Below, piece after piece: positions 29,304 through 38,819 of a stretch of DNA of 64,000 bases. Position numbers and translations under genes: made by a program. The notes below the pieces were generated by a model. That model worked only from the letters and a program-made list of their open reading frames with translations, searched no databases and was not told the DNA's origin. Numbering within the stretch: position 1 is the stretch's first letter; every line of letters begins with the position of its first letter. Origin of the DNA: Clostridiaceae bacterium. GTDB taxonomy: Bacteria; Bacillota; Clostridia; Lachnospirales; Lachnospiraceae. The DNA is taken from assembly GCA_910575435.1 (NCBI GenBank), contig CAJTGI010000001.1:1-64000 (forward strand), given 5' to 3'.

Positions 29304-30404
29304 TTATTGGATAATGATATTGGCACAGTCGAAATCGTTGGTCAGGTCGTAGACTTTCCCGGTCTCCAATCCTACCACTGTGGGGCGCAGCACGGAATGG
29401 GCATTGTTCTTTACCACGCGGGCATTCTCTCCTGTACTCAGCTGCACGGTGGAATCCACGGGATAGAGGATGACGCTGTCCAGAAAGCTGCGCATGGAGG
29501 GCAAGTCCAGTTCCTCTGTCATGGACATGATCAGCTCGATGGCATTTCTCTGGGTAAATGGCTTTTTATAGGGGCGTTCTGTCACCAGGGCGTCGTATAC
29601 GTCCGCTACGGAGAGAATCTTGGCATAGGGGATGATTTTGTCTGCGGCGTAGCCGAAGGGGTATCCCTTGCCGTTCATTTTTTCATGGTGCTGCAGCACC
29701 GCCAGGGCGATGGCCGGAGAGATGCCTTCCTTATTTTTCAGAATTCCGTAGCCAAACTCGGAATGACGCTTCATTACCGCAAATTCCTCATTATCCAGCC
29801 TTCCCGGCTTATTTAGGATTTCCAGGGGGATTTTTGATTTTCCGATATCGTGCAGGAGTCCGGCGATGCCAATATTGTGGATGTCTTCCTTGGGCAATCC
29901 CTGCTTCTTGGCAACAATCATGGCAACGGTGGCCACGTCCACGCTGTGCTTGAACGTATATTCGTCGCTGGTCTTTAGGACGCTGATATCGACCGCCAGG
30001 GCGTCATTGTCGTCAATGGCCTTTAAAAGTTCCCCGGTGATGGAGTGGGTGGTATCCATAAAGATTTCGCATTCTGTATTGTTGTATAAATACTGCATGG
30101 CGGAGGATACCCGTTTTTTTACCGTGTCTGTCAGCTGGACTTTGGCGGGGTCTGGCTCCCGATATTTTGCCAGGTTGCTTTTTACGACAGCGGGAAGTTT
30201 GTCGTAGTCAGTTTCCGTGGCCTCCTCCTCCCCTTCGCTGACGTATACGCCGGATATTCTCAGCCTTTTCAGGGAGTCAATCATGTATTGGTCTAAAATC
30301 GTATATTTGGCAATGAGGGTTCTGTCCATCCTGTCCACGATGGACTGGTCGATGCGCATACCCTCCTGCAGTTCTCTCGTCCTGACGAAATATCGCTTAA
30401 TCAT
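29304..30404 (-). CDS. HD-GYP domain phosphodiesterase
   Basis: A 366-residue protein. The metal-binding HD motif is in GIAGLLHDIGKSKIP; the GYP part is HHEKMNGKGYPFG, where the usual Asp/Gly is Asn, with later motifs AKILSVADVYDALVTERPYK. The family hydrolyses cyclic di-GMP or related dinucleotides. The N-terminal about 130 residues lack a recognisable sensor and the protein is cytoplasmic. The start follows AGAGGTGAATTGAA. It is monocistronic and divergent from ddl/murF. Confidence 0.85.
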   Translation of the reverse strand: MIKRYFVRTRELQEGMRIDQSIVDRMDRTLIAKYTILDQYMIDSLKRLRISGVYVSEGEEEATETDYDKLPAVVKSNLAKYREPDPAKVQLTDTVKKRVSSAMQYLYNNTECEIFMDTTHSITGELLKAIDDNDALAVDISVLKTSDEYTFKHSVDVATVAMIVAKKQGLPKEDIHNIGIAGLLHDIGKSKIPLEILNKPGRLDNEEFAVMKRHSEFGYGILKNKEGISPAIALAVLQHHEKMNGKGYPFGYAADKIIPYAKILSVADVYDALVTERPYKKPFTQRNAIELIMSMTEELDLPSMRSFLDSVILYPVDSTVQLSTGENARVVKNNAHSVLRPTVVGLETGKVYDLTNDFDCANIIIQ

Positions 30405-30526
30405 TTCAATTCACCTCTGGTAACATTGTACTTTACAAACTGCTACTATTATCAGTATAATAGAAAAATAGGATTTCTACAATAAGAAATCACTTATTTG
30501 AATTGGGTTAGAAATTAGGAAAAAAC

Positions 30527-30575
30527 AAACATAGTTTGTGCGCAAGTTTGTGTCTGCGCTGCGACACAAACATTG
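30527..30575 (+). promoter_or_regulatory. Double-hairpin leader before ddl/murF, related to the lon leader
   Basis: CAAAC/GTTTG, then CGCAA, then GTTTGTGTC/GACACAAAC around TGCGCTGC, then ATTG. Same block order as 23670-23728. Confidence 0.45.
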
Positions 30576-30627
30576 AAAGAATTTTGGTTCTTTTTGCATC
30601 AAAAGGCAGTGCAGAGATGAGGAAATT

Positions 30628-33105
30628 ATGAATATTGTTGTTTTGGCAGGGGGGCTTTGCACCGAGAGGGACGTGTCCCTGATTAGCGGCACCCAGGTGT
30701 GCAGTGCATTGAGGAAGAGGGGGCACCATGCAGTTCTGGTGGATGTCTATTTGGGAACGGAGGAGGAACTTGACTTTAATATGGTGTTTGCTGAGAGGGA
30801 ATCCCTTTTGGCGGACGAGCGGAAAATAGAATCCAGGGAGCCGGATCTGGAGGAGGTAAAGGCTCGCCGGAAGGGGAAGTGCGACGGCTTTTTCGGGCCG
30901 AACGTGCTGGAACTTTGCAGGCGGGCAGATATCGTATATATGGGGCTTCACGGCGCAGAAGGGGAGAATGGGAAGATTCAGGCCACCTTCGACATGCTGG
31001 GTATTCGCTACACTGGCTCTGGCTATCTGGGAAGTGCCGTTGCCATGGATAAGGGGATGGCGAAGAAAGTATTTCTGAATGGGGGCATCCCCACGCCGGA
31101 AGGGTATTCCATTACGCTGGGAACGGAGGAGCAGGCCAGTCGGGTGGGATATCCCTGCGTGGTAAAGCCCTGTTGCGGCGGATCTAGCGTGGGCGTGAGT
31201 ATGGCGGAGAATGATGAGGAGTTTTGCCAGGCCCTGGAGGTGGGCTTCCGCTATGAGGAGGAACTGCTGGTGGAGAAGTGCATCCGGGGGAGGGAGTTTT
31301 CCGTGGGGGTGATTGACGGGAAGAGTCTGCCCGTTATTGAGATCATTCCCAAGGTGGATTTCTATAATTATGAGAACAAGTATCAGCCGGGGATGGCGAC
31401 GGAGGTTTGCCCGGCGGAACTTTCCGTGGAAATTGCAGAAAAAATGCAGAAATATGCGGTGGATGTATTTCGGGAGTTGAAATTAGAAACCTATGGCAGA
31501 ATAGATTTTCTGTTGGATGAAAAGAATCGGATGTTCTGTTTGGAGGCCAATACCCTTCCCGGCATGACCCCTACCAGCCTGCTTCCCCAGGAGGCTCAGG
31601 CAGTGGGCATCGAGTACGGGGAACTGTGCGAGCAGATTGTGGGAAAATCCCTGGAGAAATACGAAAAAAAAAACAATAGCAGTGCGGGAGGGAAATACGG
31701 CAGGGGGGATATGATTCCCGTGTGGACGTCTCCCATGTCCGGCATGACGATACATAAGATCGTGGAGGCGTGCCAGGGCACCTACTATGGACCGGAGGAG
31801 GAACGGGACAGGGAAGTTTCCATGATTGTCACGGATAGTCGGCAGATTGAGAGGGACTGCCTGTTCGTGGCAATCAAGGGTGCCAGGGTGGATGGAAATC
31901 AATTTGTTCCTGCCGCCTATGAAAGCCAGGCGCTGTGCTGTCTCTCCGAGGTGGTGCCAGAGAGGCATGACAGGCCCTATATTCTGGTGAAGTCCTGCTA
32001 TCAGGCGTTGAAGGATATGGCGTCTCTGTACCGGGAAATCCTGGGAATGCGGCTAATTGGCATTACGGGGAGCGTGGGAAAGACTACCACTAAGGAGATG
32101 GTAGCGGCGGTTCTGTCGGAGCGGTTCCCAGTGTGCAAGACCCAGGGGAATTTTAATAACGAGGTGGGGGTGCCATTGACCCTGTTCCGCCTGCGGAAGG
32201 AGCATGCCTTGGGGATTATCGAGATGGGCATCAGCGATTTTGGGGAGATGGAGCGGCTCAGCGCGGTGGTGAAGCCGGATGCCTGCATTATCACCAATAT
32301 CGGCCAGTGCCATCTGGAAAACCTGGGAGACCGGGACGGGGTGCTGCGGGCCAAGACAGAGATCTTTACTTACATGCACCCTGCTGGTCAGATTTATCTC
32401 AACGGGGAGGATGATAAGCTGGCAGAGGTGACGGAGAGCGGGGAGCGGAAGATTACATTCTTTGGAGGAATCCATGGCGATGTGCGGGCAGAAAATGTCT
32501 GCGCTCTGGGGCTGAAGGGCAGCAGATTCACCCTGGTATCAGAAACTGAGAGATTTGACGTGGAAGTGCCAGTGCCGGGACGGCATATGGTGCTCAATGC
32601 CCTAGCGGCAGCGGCTGTGGCCCTGGATGCCGGGATGTCCCCGGAGGAAATCAGAGCGGGCATCGGGAAGTTTCGTCCAGTGGGAGGGCATGGCAATATA
32701 ATAGAGACTGAGAGATTTATTATATTGGATGACTGCTACAATGCAAATCCAGCGTCCATGAAGGCGGGGCTGAATGTGCTGGGGGATGCCCTGGGGCGGA
32801 AGGTGGCCATTCTGGGGGATATGTTCGAGCTGGGGGAAGAGGAGCGGCAGATGCATGGGGAGATAGGAAGCTATGCGGCAAGGACTGGAGCGGATGTGCT
32901 TGTGTTCATTGGAAAATTGTCCGAATATGCCTATGAGAGTGCCTTGGTGTCCAGGGGAGAGGAACAGACGGGGGTTCATTATTTCCCCGGGCTGGAGCAG
33001 GCTTTGGAGGGGATTCCCAAATTGCTTCGCAGAGGGGATGCGATTCTGGTAAAGGCTTCCCATGGCATGCACTTTGAAAAGATTGTGGCAAGCCTGAAAG
33101 AATAG
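30628..33105 (+). CDS. D-alanine--D-alanine ligase / MurF in one reading frame
   Basis: 825 residues holding two complete enzymes of peptidoglycan precursor synthesis. Residues 1-345 are Ddl: ATP-grasp motifs PCVVKPCCGGSSVGV, EKCIRGREFSVGV and FCLEANTLPGMTPTS; it makes D-Ala-D-Ala. Residues about 372-825 are MurF: TIHKIVEACQGTYYG, P-loop GITGSVGKTTTKE near 476, GNFNNEVGVPLTL, DDCYNANPASMKA; it ligates the dipeptide to the UDP-MurNAc tripeptide. The consecutive reactions make a fusion sensible. However, the junction falls on ten consecutive A at 31664-31673; one extra A would end Ddl at codon 350 (TAG), and an AGGGGGG before ATG 31710 could start MurF. Whether one or two proteins are made is therefore open. 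Confidence 0.88.
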   Translation: MNIVVLAGGLCTERDVSLISGTQVCSALRKRGHHAVLVDVYLGTEEELDFNMVFAERESLLADERKIESREPDLEEVKARRKGKCDGFFGPNVLELCRRADIVYMGLHGAEGENGKIQATFDMLGIRYTGSGYLGSAVAMDKGMAKKVFLNGGIPTPEGYSITLGTEEQASRVGYPCVVKPCCGGSSVGVSMAENDEEFCQALEVGFRYEEELLVEKCIRGREFSVGVIDGKSLPVIEIIPKVDFYNYENKYQPGMATEVCPAELSVEIAEKMQKYAVDVFRELKLETYGRIDFLLDEKNRMFCLEANTLPGMTPTSLLPQEAQAVGIEYGELCEQIVGKSLEKYEKKNNSSAGGKYGRGDMIPVWTSPMSGMTIHKIVEACQGTYYGPEEERDREVSMIVTDSRQIERDCLFVAIKGARVDGNQFVPAAYESQALCCLSEVVPERHDRPYILVKSCYQALKDMASLYREILGMRLIGITGSVGKTTTKEMVAAVLSERFPVCKTQGNFNNEVGVPLTLFRLRKEHALGIIEMGISDFGEMERLSAVVKPDACIITNIGQCHLENLGDRDGVLRAKTEIFTYMHPAGQIYLNGEDDKLAEVTESGERKITFFGGIHGDVRAENVCALGLKGSRFTLVSETERFDVEVPVPGRHMVLNALAAAAVALDAGMSPEEIRAGIGKFRPVGGHGNIIETERFIILDDCYNANPASMKAGLNVLGDALGRKVAILGDMFELGEEERQMHGEIGSYAARTGADVLVFIGKLSEYAYESALVSRGEEQTGVHYFPGLEQALEGIPKLLRRGDAILVKASHGMHFEKIVASLKE
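31664..31673 (+). promoter_or_regulatory. Ten-A slippery tract at the Ddl/MurF junction
   Basis: The run follows GAA codon 346. In frame it reads AAA AAA AAC AAT AGC. With one added A it reads AAA AAA AAA CAA TAG and stops. Polymerase or ribosome slippage, or a sequencing miscall, would switch between the fused and the separate Ddl product. Confidence 0.5.
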
Positions 33106-33222
33106 GGAGGAGAGTTGTAGGGCGATGATAGTAGGAACTGATGTATTCTGATGGGATTTTTGCCGCCTATTAAAGTACGCTTTAAGTTGCGGCTATGCCG
33201 TGGCTAGAGATATGAGTGCATC

Positions 33223-33251
33223 TTGCATTGTGGGGAAGGAACTTGTATACT
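33223..33251 (+). promoter_or_regulatory. Promoter of the HipA-like gene
   Basis: TTGCAT at 33223-33228, a 17-base spacer and TATACT at 33246-33251, 37 bp upstream of the start. Confidence 0.6.
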
Positions 33252-33288
33252 TTGAGTAGTAAATTGCGAAACAGGGGAGGCTTGCAGT

Positions 33289-34440
33289 ATGGATACAGAA
33301 ATTGAAAATCAAAGAAATGCGCATGATCTCACCAAGGAGATAGATGCAGGTCGGAAATTCTATCTTCTAAATAAGGATCAGTTGCTTGCCAGATTCCATA
33401 TAGCGGGAGAGGGGCTTTTAGAAACTATTGAAATAGACGAGCAGTTTGTGGAAATGCCAAAATGGATTTTAAACATAGGTAATTTTATTAGAAATCGTCG
33501 GGCTCCTAAGAAGCGGGAGAATATAGCGAAACTTTTGGAGATGAGTGGATGCCATACCCTTTACGGCTGGCTGAGCATCACCCATGCCCTATCCCTGATT
33601 GATACGTATTGGGTCAAGCCCATAGACAGTGATCTGACATGGAAGAAGGTCAGCCTCTACACCCATGAATTTAACGAGGTGATAGCAAAAACGGCCTTTG
33701 AGGGGGGGCTTCACGGCTACAATCTCTCCACTACCTCGCCGGAGTATGGGACGGATGGAACATTTGCCAAGTGCTGGGTGCGGGAAGATGGCATCATAAA
33801 ATTGATGAAGAGGGGGTCTACCAGTGCGAGGAATGCCGGACTGGAGCCGTATTCGGAGTTTTATGCCAGCCAGATTGCTAGAGGACTAGGGTTGGATCAT
33901 GTTGACTATGGCTTGAGGAAGCATAGCAATAGGATCTGCTCTATTTGTGATGCCTTTACCTCTGAAGAAGTAGGATACCTTCCGTTTTCAGCAGTGGATG
34001 ATGGCATTCGCGAAATTGTAGGCGTGATAGAGGCATTTGAAAGATATGGCTTGAGGCAGAAGGTTGTGGATATGTTTATCTTTGATGCCATTATCTTTAA
34101 TGAGGACAGGCACAAAGGGAATTTTGGCTTTCTGCTTGCCAATGATTCCAATGAAATTCTTGATATGGCACCGCTGTTTGACCACAATATCGCAATGCTG
34201 TGTTATGCGGAACAGGAAGATTTTGATCGAATTGATGCATATCTGCGGGAAAAGGGTCCTAGGATTGGGGATGATTTCGTGGAAACGGCCAGGGCGCTGC
34301 TTTATCCCGAGATGCGGAAGAAACTGCAGAATTTGGAGGGCTTTCGCTTTGAGCGCCATCCGAAGCACAATCTGCCAGAGGAGCGCCTGGCATGTTTGGA
34401 GAAGGTTATAAACCGTCAGATTCGTATGATTTTGGAGTAA
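33289..34440 (+). CDS. HipA-like / CtkA-type protein kinase, no partner antitoxin
   Basis: A 383-residue protein whose C-terminal half has HipA-fold kinase motifs: IIFNEDRHKGNFGFL (catalytic Asp and Asn) and MAPLFDHN (metal-binding Asp, DFG equivalent), with KLMKRGS as the likely ATP-lysine strand. The N-terminal 130 residues lack the usual HipA N-domain. No HipB-type HTH gene lies next to it, and it has its own promoter, so it may be a stand-alone kinase like CtkA, not a toxin. AGGGGAGG precedes the start. Confidence 0.7.
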   Translation: MDTEIENQRNAHDLTKEIDAGRKFYLLNKDQLLARFHIAGEGLLETIEIDEQFVEMPKWILNIGNFIRNRRAPKKRENIAKLLEMSGCHTLYGWLSITHALSLIDTYWVKPIDSDLTWKKVSLYTHEFNEVIAKTAFEGGLHGYNLSTTSPEYGTDGTFAKCWVREDGIIKLMKRGSTSARNAGLEPYSEFYASQIARGLGLDHVDYGLRKHSNRICSICDAFTSEEVGYLPFSAVDDGIREIVGVIEAFERYGLRQKVVDMFIFDAIIFNEDRHKGNFGFLLANDSNEILDMAPLFDHNIAMLCYAEQEDFDRIDAYLREKGPRIGDDFVETARALLYPEMRKKLQNLEGFRFERHPKHNLPEERLACLEKVINRQIRMILE

Positions 34441-34479
34441 CAATAGCTTGGGGGGGAATCTGCCAGATGAAAAAATTAG

Positions 34480-34508
34480 TTGCATCATGAAAAAAAGTAT
34501 GATATAGT
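34480..34508 (+). promoter_or_regulatory. Promoter of the pheST T-box leader
   Basis: TTGCAT at 34480-34485, a 17-base spacer and TATAGT at 34503-34508. Confidence 0.65.
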
Positions 34509-34514
34509 TATCAA

Positions 34515-35008
34515 TAATATTTTTCCTGTTCTCGTGATGCGGGAGAGGAGGATATATATAAAAGGCAATGCACGTGTTGAGGCAATATTCCAATGCGGAT
34601 AGGATTTTGGATGTTGCTTTAGACGATTCCGATTCGGTCAGAGAGGGAGTGTCCCCGGCTGCAAGCACCCCCACGTTCCCGGCTTCGTTGAATTTCCCAC
34701 GGAAGGCCGCACCTTTGAAGGTTTTGCAAATTTCATTTACGCGGGGGCAAAGCGAGAATGATGTTTGTGAAATTGGGTAGGGGGTGACGTCACCGGGCGT
34801 TAACCGGAATGAAGCGCTTATGTGAATGGGCGTTACTGGAAATAGTAACGACAGGCATGGATGGAAGGATTTCTTTGTCCGTGCTTTGACATAGGAAGCA
34901 GGGTGGTACCGCGGATTTTCCGTCCCTGGCAGAGATGCTGTGGGGCATTTTTTATTTTACGATTTAGTGAGTGATCGACTTCCCACAGTGTCTGTGGGAA
35001 GTCTTTTT
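34515..35008 (+). promoter_or_regulatory. T-box leader of pheS-pheT
   Basis: The nearly invariant T-box AGGGTGGTACCGCGG is at 34900-34914. Upstream lies about 390 nt of structured leader. Downstream are a G/C hairpin with a T-run (34924-34957) and a perfect terminator, ACTTCCCACAG/CTGTGGGAAGT, with TTTTT at 35004. Uncharged tRNA-Phe should stabilise the antiterminator and switch on the synthetase. The specifier codon was not placed with certainty. A 70-codon ORF crossing the leader is not real. Confidence 0.88.
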
Positions 35009-35035
35009 GTTGTATTTAGGAAAGGAAGAGTGAGA

Positions 35036-36055
35036 ATGAGAGAAAAATTAGCCAAGATTATGGAAGATGCCATGGCGCAGATTGAGGAATCCGGCCAGCT
35101 GGACAAATTAAATGACATCCGGGTATCCTTCCTGGGGAAGAAGGGAGAACTGACTTCCGTGCTAAAGTCCATGAAGGACGTGGCGCCGGAGGATAGGCCC
35201 AAGGTGGGGCAGATGGTGAATGAGGCCCGCCAGAAGATTGAGAGCAGGCTGGAGGAAAGGAAGGCCGCTTTCGAGCAGAAGATGCTGGAGGAGAAGATAA
35301 AGTGCGAGACCATTGACGTGACATTGCCGGGCAAGAGGGCGGTGATTGGCCACAGGCATCCCAACACCCTGACGCTTAAGGAGTTGGAGGATATATTCAT
35401 CGGCATGGGATACGAGGTGGTGGAAGGCCCGGAAATCGAGCAGGACTATTACAACTTCGAGGCATTGAATATTCCGGCAGACCATCCGGCAAAGGATGAG
35501 CAGGATACGTTCTACATTACGAAGGATATCCTTCTGCGCACCCAGACTTCTTCTGTTCAGGTGCGGGAGATGGAGAAGGGAAAACTGCCGATCCGCATGA
35601 TTGCGCCGGGAAGGGTGTTCCGATCTGACGAGGTGGATGCCACCCATTCCCCCACGTTCCATCAGGTGGAAGGTCTGGTGATCGACAAGGGCATCACCTT
35701 TGCGGATTTGAAGGGGACGCTTCAGGAATTTGCCATCCGCCTCTTCGGCGAGGGCACCAAGGTGAAATTCCGCCCCCATCACTTCCAGTTCACGGAGCCC
35801 AGTGCGGAGATGGATGTGACCTGCTTTAAGTGCGGCGGAAAGGGCTGCCGTTTCTGCAAGGGCTCTGGCTGGGTGGAGATCCTGGGCTGCGGCGTGGTGC
35901 ATCCCCATGTGCTGGAAATGAGCGGCATCGACCCGGAAGAATACACGGGCTTCGCTTTCGGCGTGGGATTGGAGCGAATCGCCTTATTCAAGTATGAGAT
36001 TGACGACATGCGGCTGCTTTACGAGAACGACATGAGATTCCTTGATCAATTTTAA
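35036..36055 (+). CDS. pheS: Phenylalanyl-tRNA synthetase alpha subunit
   Basis: A 339-residue class II synthetase subunit. The N-terminal coiled coil is followed by motif 1 near GHRHPNTLTLKELEDIF, motif 2 FRSDEVDATHSPTFHQVEG and motif 3 GFAFGVGLERIALFKY. It charges tRNA-Phe together with PheT. ATG 35036 follows GGAAAGGAAGAG and lies just after the T-box terminator. A 325-bp spacer filled with repeats separates it from pheT, unusually long for this operon. Confidence 0.95.
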   Translation: MREKLAKIMEDAMAQIEESGQLDKLNDIRVSFLGKKGELTSVLKSMKDVAPEDRPKVGQMVNEARQKIESRLEERKAAFEQKMLEEKIKCETIDVTLPGKRAVIGHRHPNTLTLKELEDIFIGMGYEVVEGPEIEQDYYNFEALNIPADHPAKDEQDTFYITKDILLRTQTSSVQVREMEKGKLPIRMIAPGRVFRSDEVDATHSPTFHQVEGLVIDKGITFADLKGTLQEFAIRLFGEGTKVKFRPHHFQFTEPSAEMDVTCFKCGGKGCRFCKGSGWVEILGCGVVHPHVLEMSGIDPEEYTGFAFGVGLERIALFKYEIDDMRLLYENDMRFLDQF

Positions 36056-36059
36056 CGAA

Positions 36060-36355
36060 CCGCAAACCAGGAAAGCACGGAGCGAAGCGGAGTATTTTCC
36101 TGGTCCGGTTCGTTAAATCAGAAAACAAGAGTGCGAAGCACGGATTTTGCGAAGCAAAAGGTTTTCTGATTTGCATTGAAAGAGGGAAGGAAATGGAAGG
36201 CCGCAAACCAGGAAAGCACGGAGCGAAGCGGAGTATTTTCCTGGTCCGGTTCGTTAAATCAGAAAACAAGAGTGAGAAGCACGGATTTTGCGGAGCAAAA
36301 GGTTTTCTGATTTGCAGTAGAGGAGGGAAGGAAAGGAAGGCCGCAAACCAGAGCA
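36060..36355 (+). repeat. Tandem repeat, unit about 141 bp, two copies plus a stub, between pheS and pheT
   Basis: CCGCAAACCAG recurs at 36060, 36201 and 36341. Each full unit has two hairpins: CCAGGAAA/TTTTCCTGG and AAATCAGAAAAC/GTTTTCTGATTT. Copies differ at only a few positions, so the duplication is recent. The units sit inside an operon and will be part of the transcript. Confidence 0.85.
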
Positions 36356-36380
36356 TTTGATATAGATTTGGAGGTAAGAT

Positions 36381-38819
36381 ATGGATACATCATTATCATG
36401 GATTAAGGCGTATGTGCCGGATTTGGACTGCACGGCACAGGAATACACGGACGCAATGACCCTTTCGGGAACGAAGGTAGAGGGATATAGGGAGTTTGAC
36501 AAGAATTTAGAGAAAATTATCGTAGCCAAAATCAATAAGATTGAAAAGCATCCCGATGCGGATAAGCTGATTGTCTGCCAGGTGCAGATTGACGAGGCGG
36601 GCAGCGAGGTGCAGATCGTGACAGGCGCTCCCAATGTGAAGGAGGGAGACAAGGTGCCCGTAGTGCTGGAAGGCGGCAGGGTGGCCAGTTCCCACAAGGA
36701 CGGGGAGAATGAAAATGGCTTCAAGATCAAGAAGGGAAAGCTTCGGGGGGTGGAGTCCTTTGGCATGATGTGCTCTATCGACGAACTGGGCTCAAATACA
36801 GACATGTACCCGGATGCGGCCAAGGATGGGATTTATATCCTCAGCGATAACCCGGAGTACCGGGATGCCCCCATTGGCTCCGATGCGGTGGAACTTTTGG
36901 GACTGCATGACGTAGTCTTTGAGTATGAAGTGACTTCCAACAGGGTGGATTGCTTCGGGGTGCTGGGCATTGCCAGGGAGGCGGCGGCTACCTTTGGCAA
37001 GAAGTTCGTGCCACCGATGGTGACGGAGACGGGAAATGACGAGGATGTGCATGATTATATCAGCGTGGATGTGAGGGAGGAGAAGCTTTGCCCCCGCTAT
37101 ACTGCCAGGGTGGTGAAAAATATCAAGTTGGGGCCCTCCCCGGAATGGATGCAGAGAAGGCTGGCTTCCGTGGGCATTCGCCCGATTAACAATATTGTAG
37201 ATATCACGAATTACGTGATGGAGGAGTATGCCCAGCCCATGCATGCCTATGACCTGGACACCATTGAGGACAGGAAGATCGTGGTGCGGAGAGCGGAAGA
37301 TGGGGAGAGATTCACCACGTTGGACGGGCAGGAGAGAGTGCTGGATGATTCTATGCTGATGATTTGCGATGGGAAGAAGGCTATCGGCTTGGCGGGGATC
37401 ATGGGTGGGGAGAATTCCATGATTACCGACGATGTGAAGACCATGCTTTTTGAGGCGGCTACTTTTGATGGAACCAATATCCGCCTCTCCGGCAAGAAAT
37501 TGGGAATGCGAACTGAGGCCCAGGCAAAGTTTGAGAAGGGCCTGGATCCCAACACTGCCATGGAGGCCATCAACCGGGCATGCCAGCTGGTGGAAGAACT
37601 GGGAGCCGGAGAGGTAGTGGGCGGTGCCGTGGACTGCTATCCGGTGAAGCGGGAGCCTATCGCCATTCCCTATGATGCAGAGAAAATCAATGGGCTTCTG
37701 GGTACGGAGATTCCGGAATCGGATATGGTGAAATATTTTGAGACCATTGATCTGGTGGTGGACCAGCAGAAGAAGGAAGTCATCGTGCCTACCTGGCGGC
37801 AGGATTTGGAGCGCATGGCTGATTTGGCAGAGGAGGTGGCCAGATTCTACGGATATGACCGAATTCCTATGACGCTGCCTTCCAGTGCCGCCACGATGGG
37901 TGGGCTGTCAGAGAAAATTGTGCTGGAAAACCAGGTGCGGGATATTGCGGAGGCGTATGGATTCAGCGAGGGCATGACCTTCTCATTCGAGAGTCCCAAG
38001 GTCTACGACAAGTTGAATCTTCCAGAGGATGATATTTTGAGGAAGAGCATCGAAATCAGCAACCCTTTGGGGGAGGATTACAGCGTGATGCGTACCTCTG
38101 CCCTGGGAGGCATGCTCACCTCTCTGGCCACGAACTACAATCGCAGGAATAAGGACGTGCGCCTGTATGAATTGGCGAATGTCTATCTGCCGAAGCAGCT
38201 GCCATTGACCGAACTGCCGGACGAGAGGGTGCAGCTGACTCTGGGCATGTATGGCCAGGGGGATTTTTATGACATGAAGGGGCTGATTGAGACCGTGCTG
38301 GAACGGTTGTCAATCAGGTGTGGCGCAGAGTTTGTTCCCGGTGCGGGAAAAAGCTTCCTTCACCCCGGACGCCAGGCGGAAGTGATCTGCGATGGCAGGG
38401 CGGTGGCCTACTTGGGAGAAGTGCATCCCGCCGTATTGAAAAATTTCGCCATCGGCGAGAGGGCATATGTGGCAGTGATTGATCTGGCGGAACTGATTGC
38501 CATGGAAAAGGAAGAGACGAAATATGTGGGCGTGCCCAAATTCCCGGCGATGGCGCGGGACATCAGCCTCACTATGAAAAAGGAAATCCTGGCGGGGCAG
38601 GTGGAGGAAATCATCCGGAAGAAGGGTGGTTCTCTGCTGGAGCAGTATCAGCTCTTTGACATCTATGAGGGAGAGCAGATTGGCGCAGGGTGCAAGTCCC
38701 TGGCATATAAGATTACCTTCCGTGCAAAAGACCGCACTTTGACGGACGAGGAGGTGGCTGGGGCCATGGATAAAATCATCGGGGCTCTGGAAGAACTGGG
38801 AGCAGAACTGAGAAAGTAG
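36381..38819 (+). CDS. pheT: Phenylalanyl-tRNA synthetase beta subunit
   Basis: An 812-residue subunit. The N-terminal tRNA-binding OB domain (HPDADKLIVCQV, VTGAPNV), the B3/B4 editing part (EVTSNRVDCFG, RPINNIVDITNYVM), B5 (around RQDLERMADLAEEVAR) and the C-terminal anticodon-binding FDX-ACB domain (FPAMARDISLTM) are in the standard order. TTTGGAGG lies upstream of ATG 36381. Expression depends on the T-box upstream of pheS. Confidence 0.95.
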   Translation: MDTSLSWIKAYVPDLDCTAQEYTDAMTLSGTKVEGYREFDKNLEKIIVAKINKIEKHPDADKLIVCQVQIDEAGSEVQIVTGAPNVKEGDKVPVVLEGGRVASSHKDGENENGFKIKKGKLRGVESFGMMCSIDELGSNTDMYPDAAKDGIYILSDNPEYRDAPIGSDAVELLGLHDVVFEYEVTSNRVDCFGVLGIAREAAATFGKKFVPPMVTETGNDEDVHDYISVDVREEKLCPRYTARVVKNIKLGPSPEWMQRRLASVGIRPINNIVDITNYVMEEYAQPMHAYDLDTIEDRKIVVRRAEDGERFTTLDGQERVLDDSMLMICDGKKAIGLAGIMGGENSMITDDVKTMLFEAATFDGTNIRLSGKKLGMRTEAQAKFEKGLDPNTAMEAINRACQLVEELGAGEVVGGAVDCYPVKREPIAIPYDAEKINGLLGTEIPESDMVKYFETIDLVVDQQKKEVIVPTWRQDLERMADLAEEVARFYGYDRIPMTLPSSAATMGGLSEKIVLENQVRDIAEAYGFSEGMTFSFESPKVYDKLNLPEDDILRKSIEISNPLGEDYSVMRTSALGGMLTSLATNYNRRNKDVRLYELANVYLPKQLPLTELPDERVQLTLGMYGQGDFYDMKGLIETVLERLSIRCGAEFVPGAGKSFLHPGRQAEVICDGRAVAYLGEVHPAVLKNFAIGERAYVAVIDLAELIAMEKEETKYVGVPKFPAMARDISLTMKKEILAGQVEEIIRKKGGSLLEQYQLFDIYEGEQIGAGCKSLAYKITFRAKDRTLTDEEVAGAMDKIIGALEELGAELRK

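Noticed and set aside
34568-34780. 70-residue ORF upstream of pheS
   Set aside because: Lies within the T-box leader RNA.
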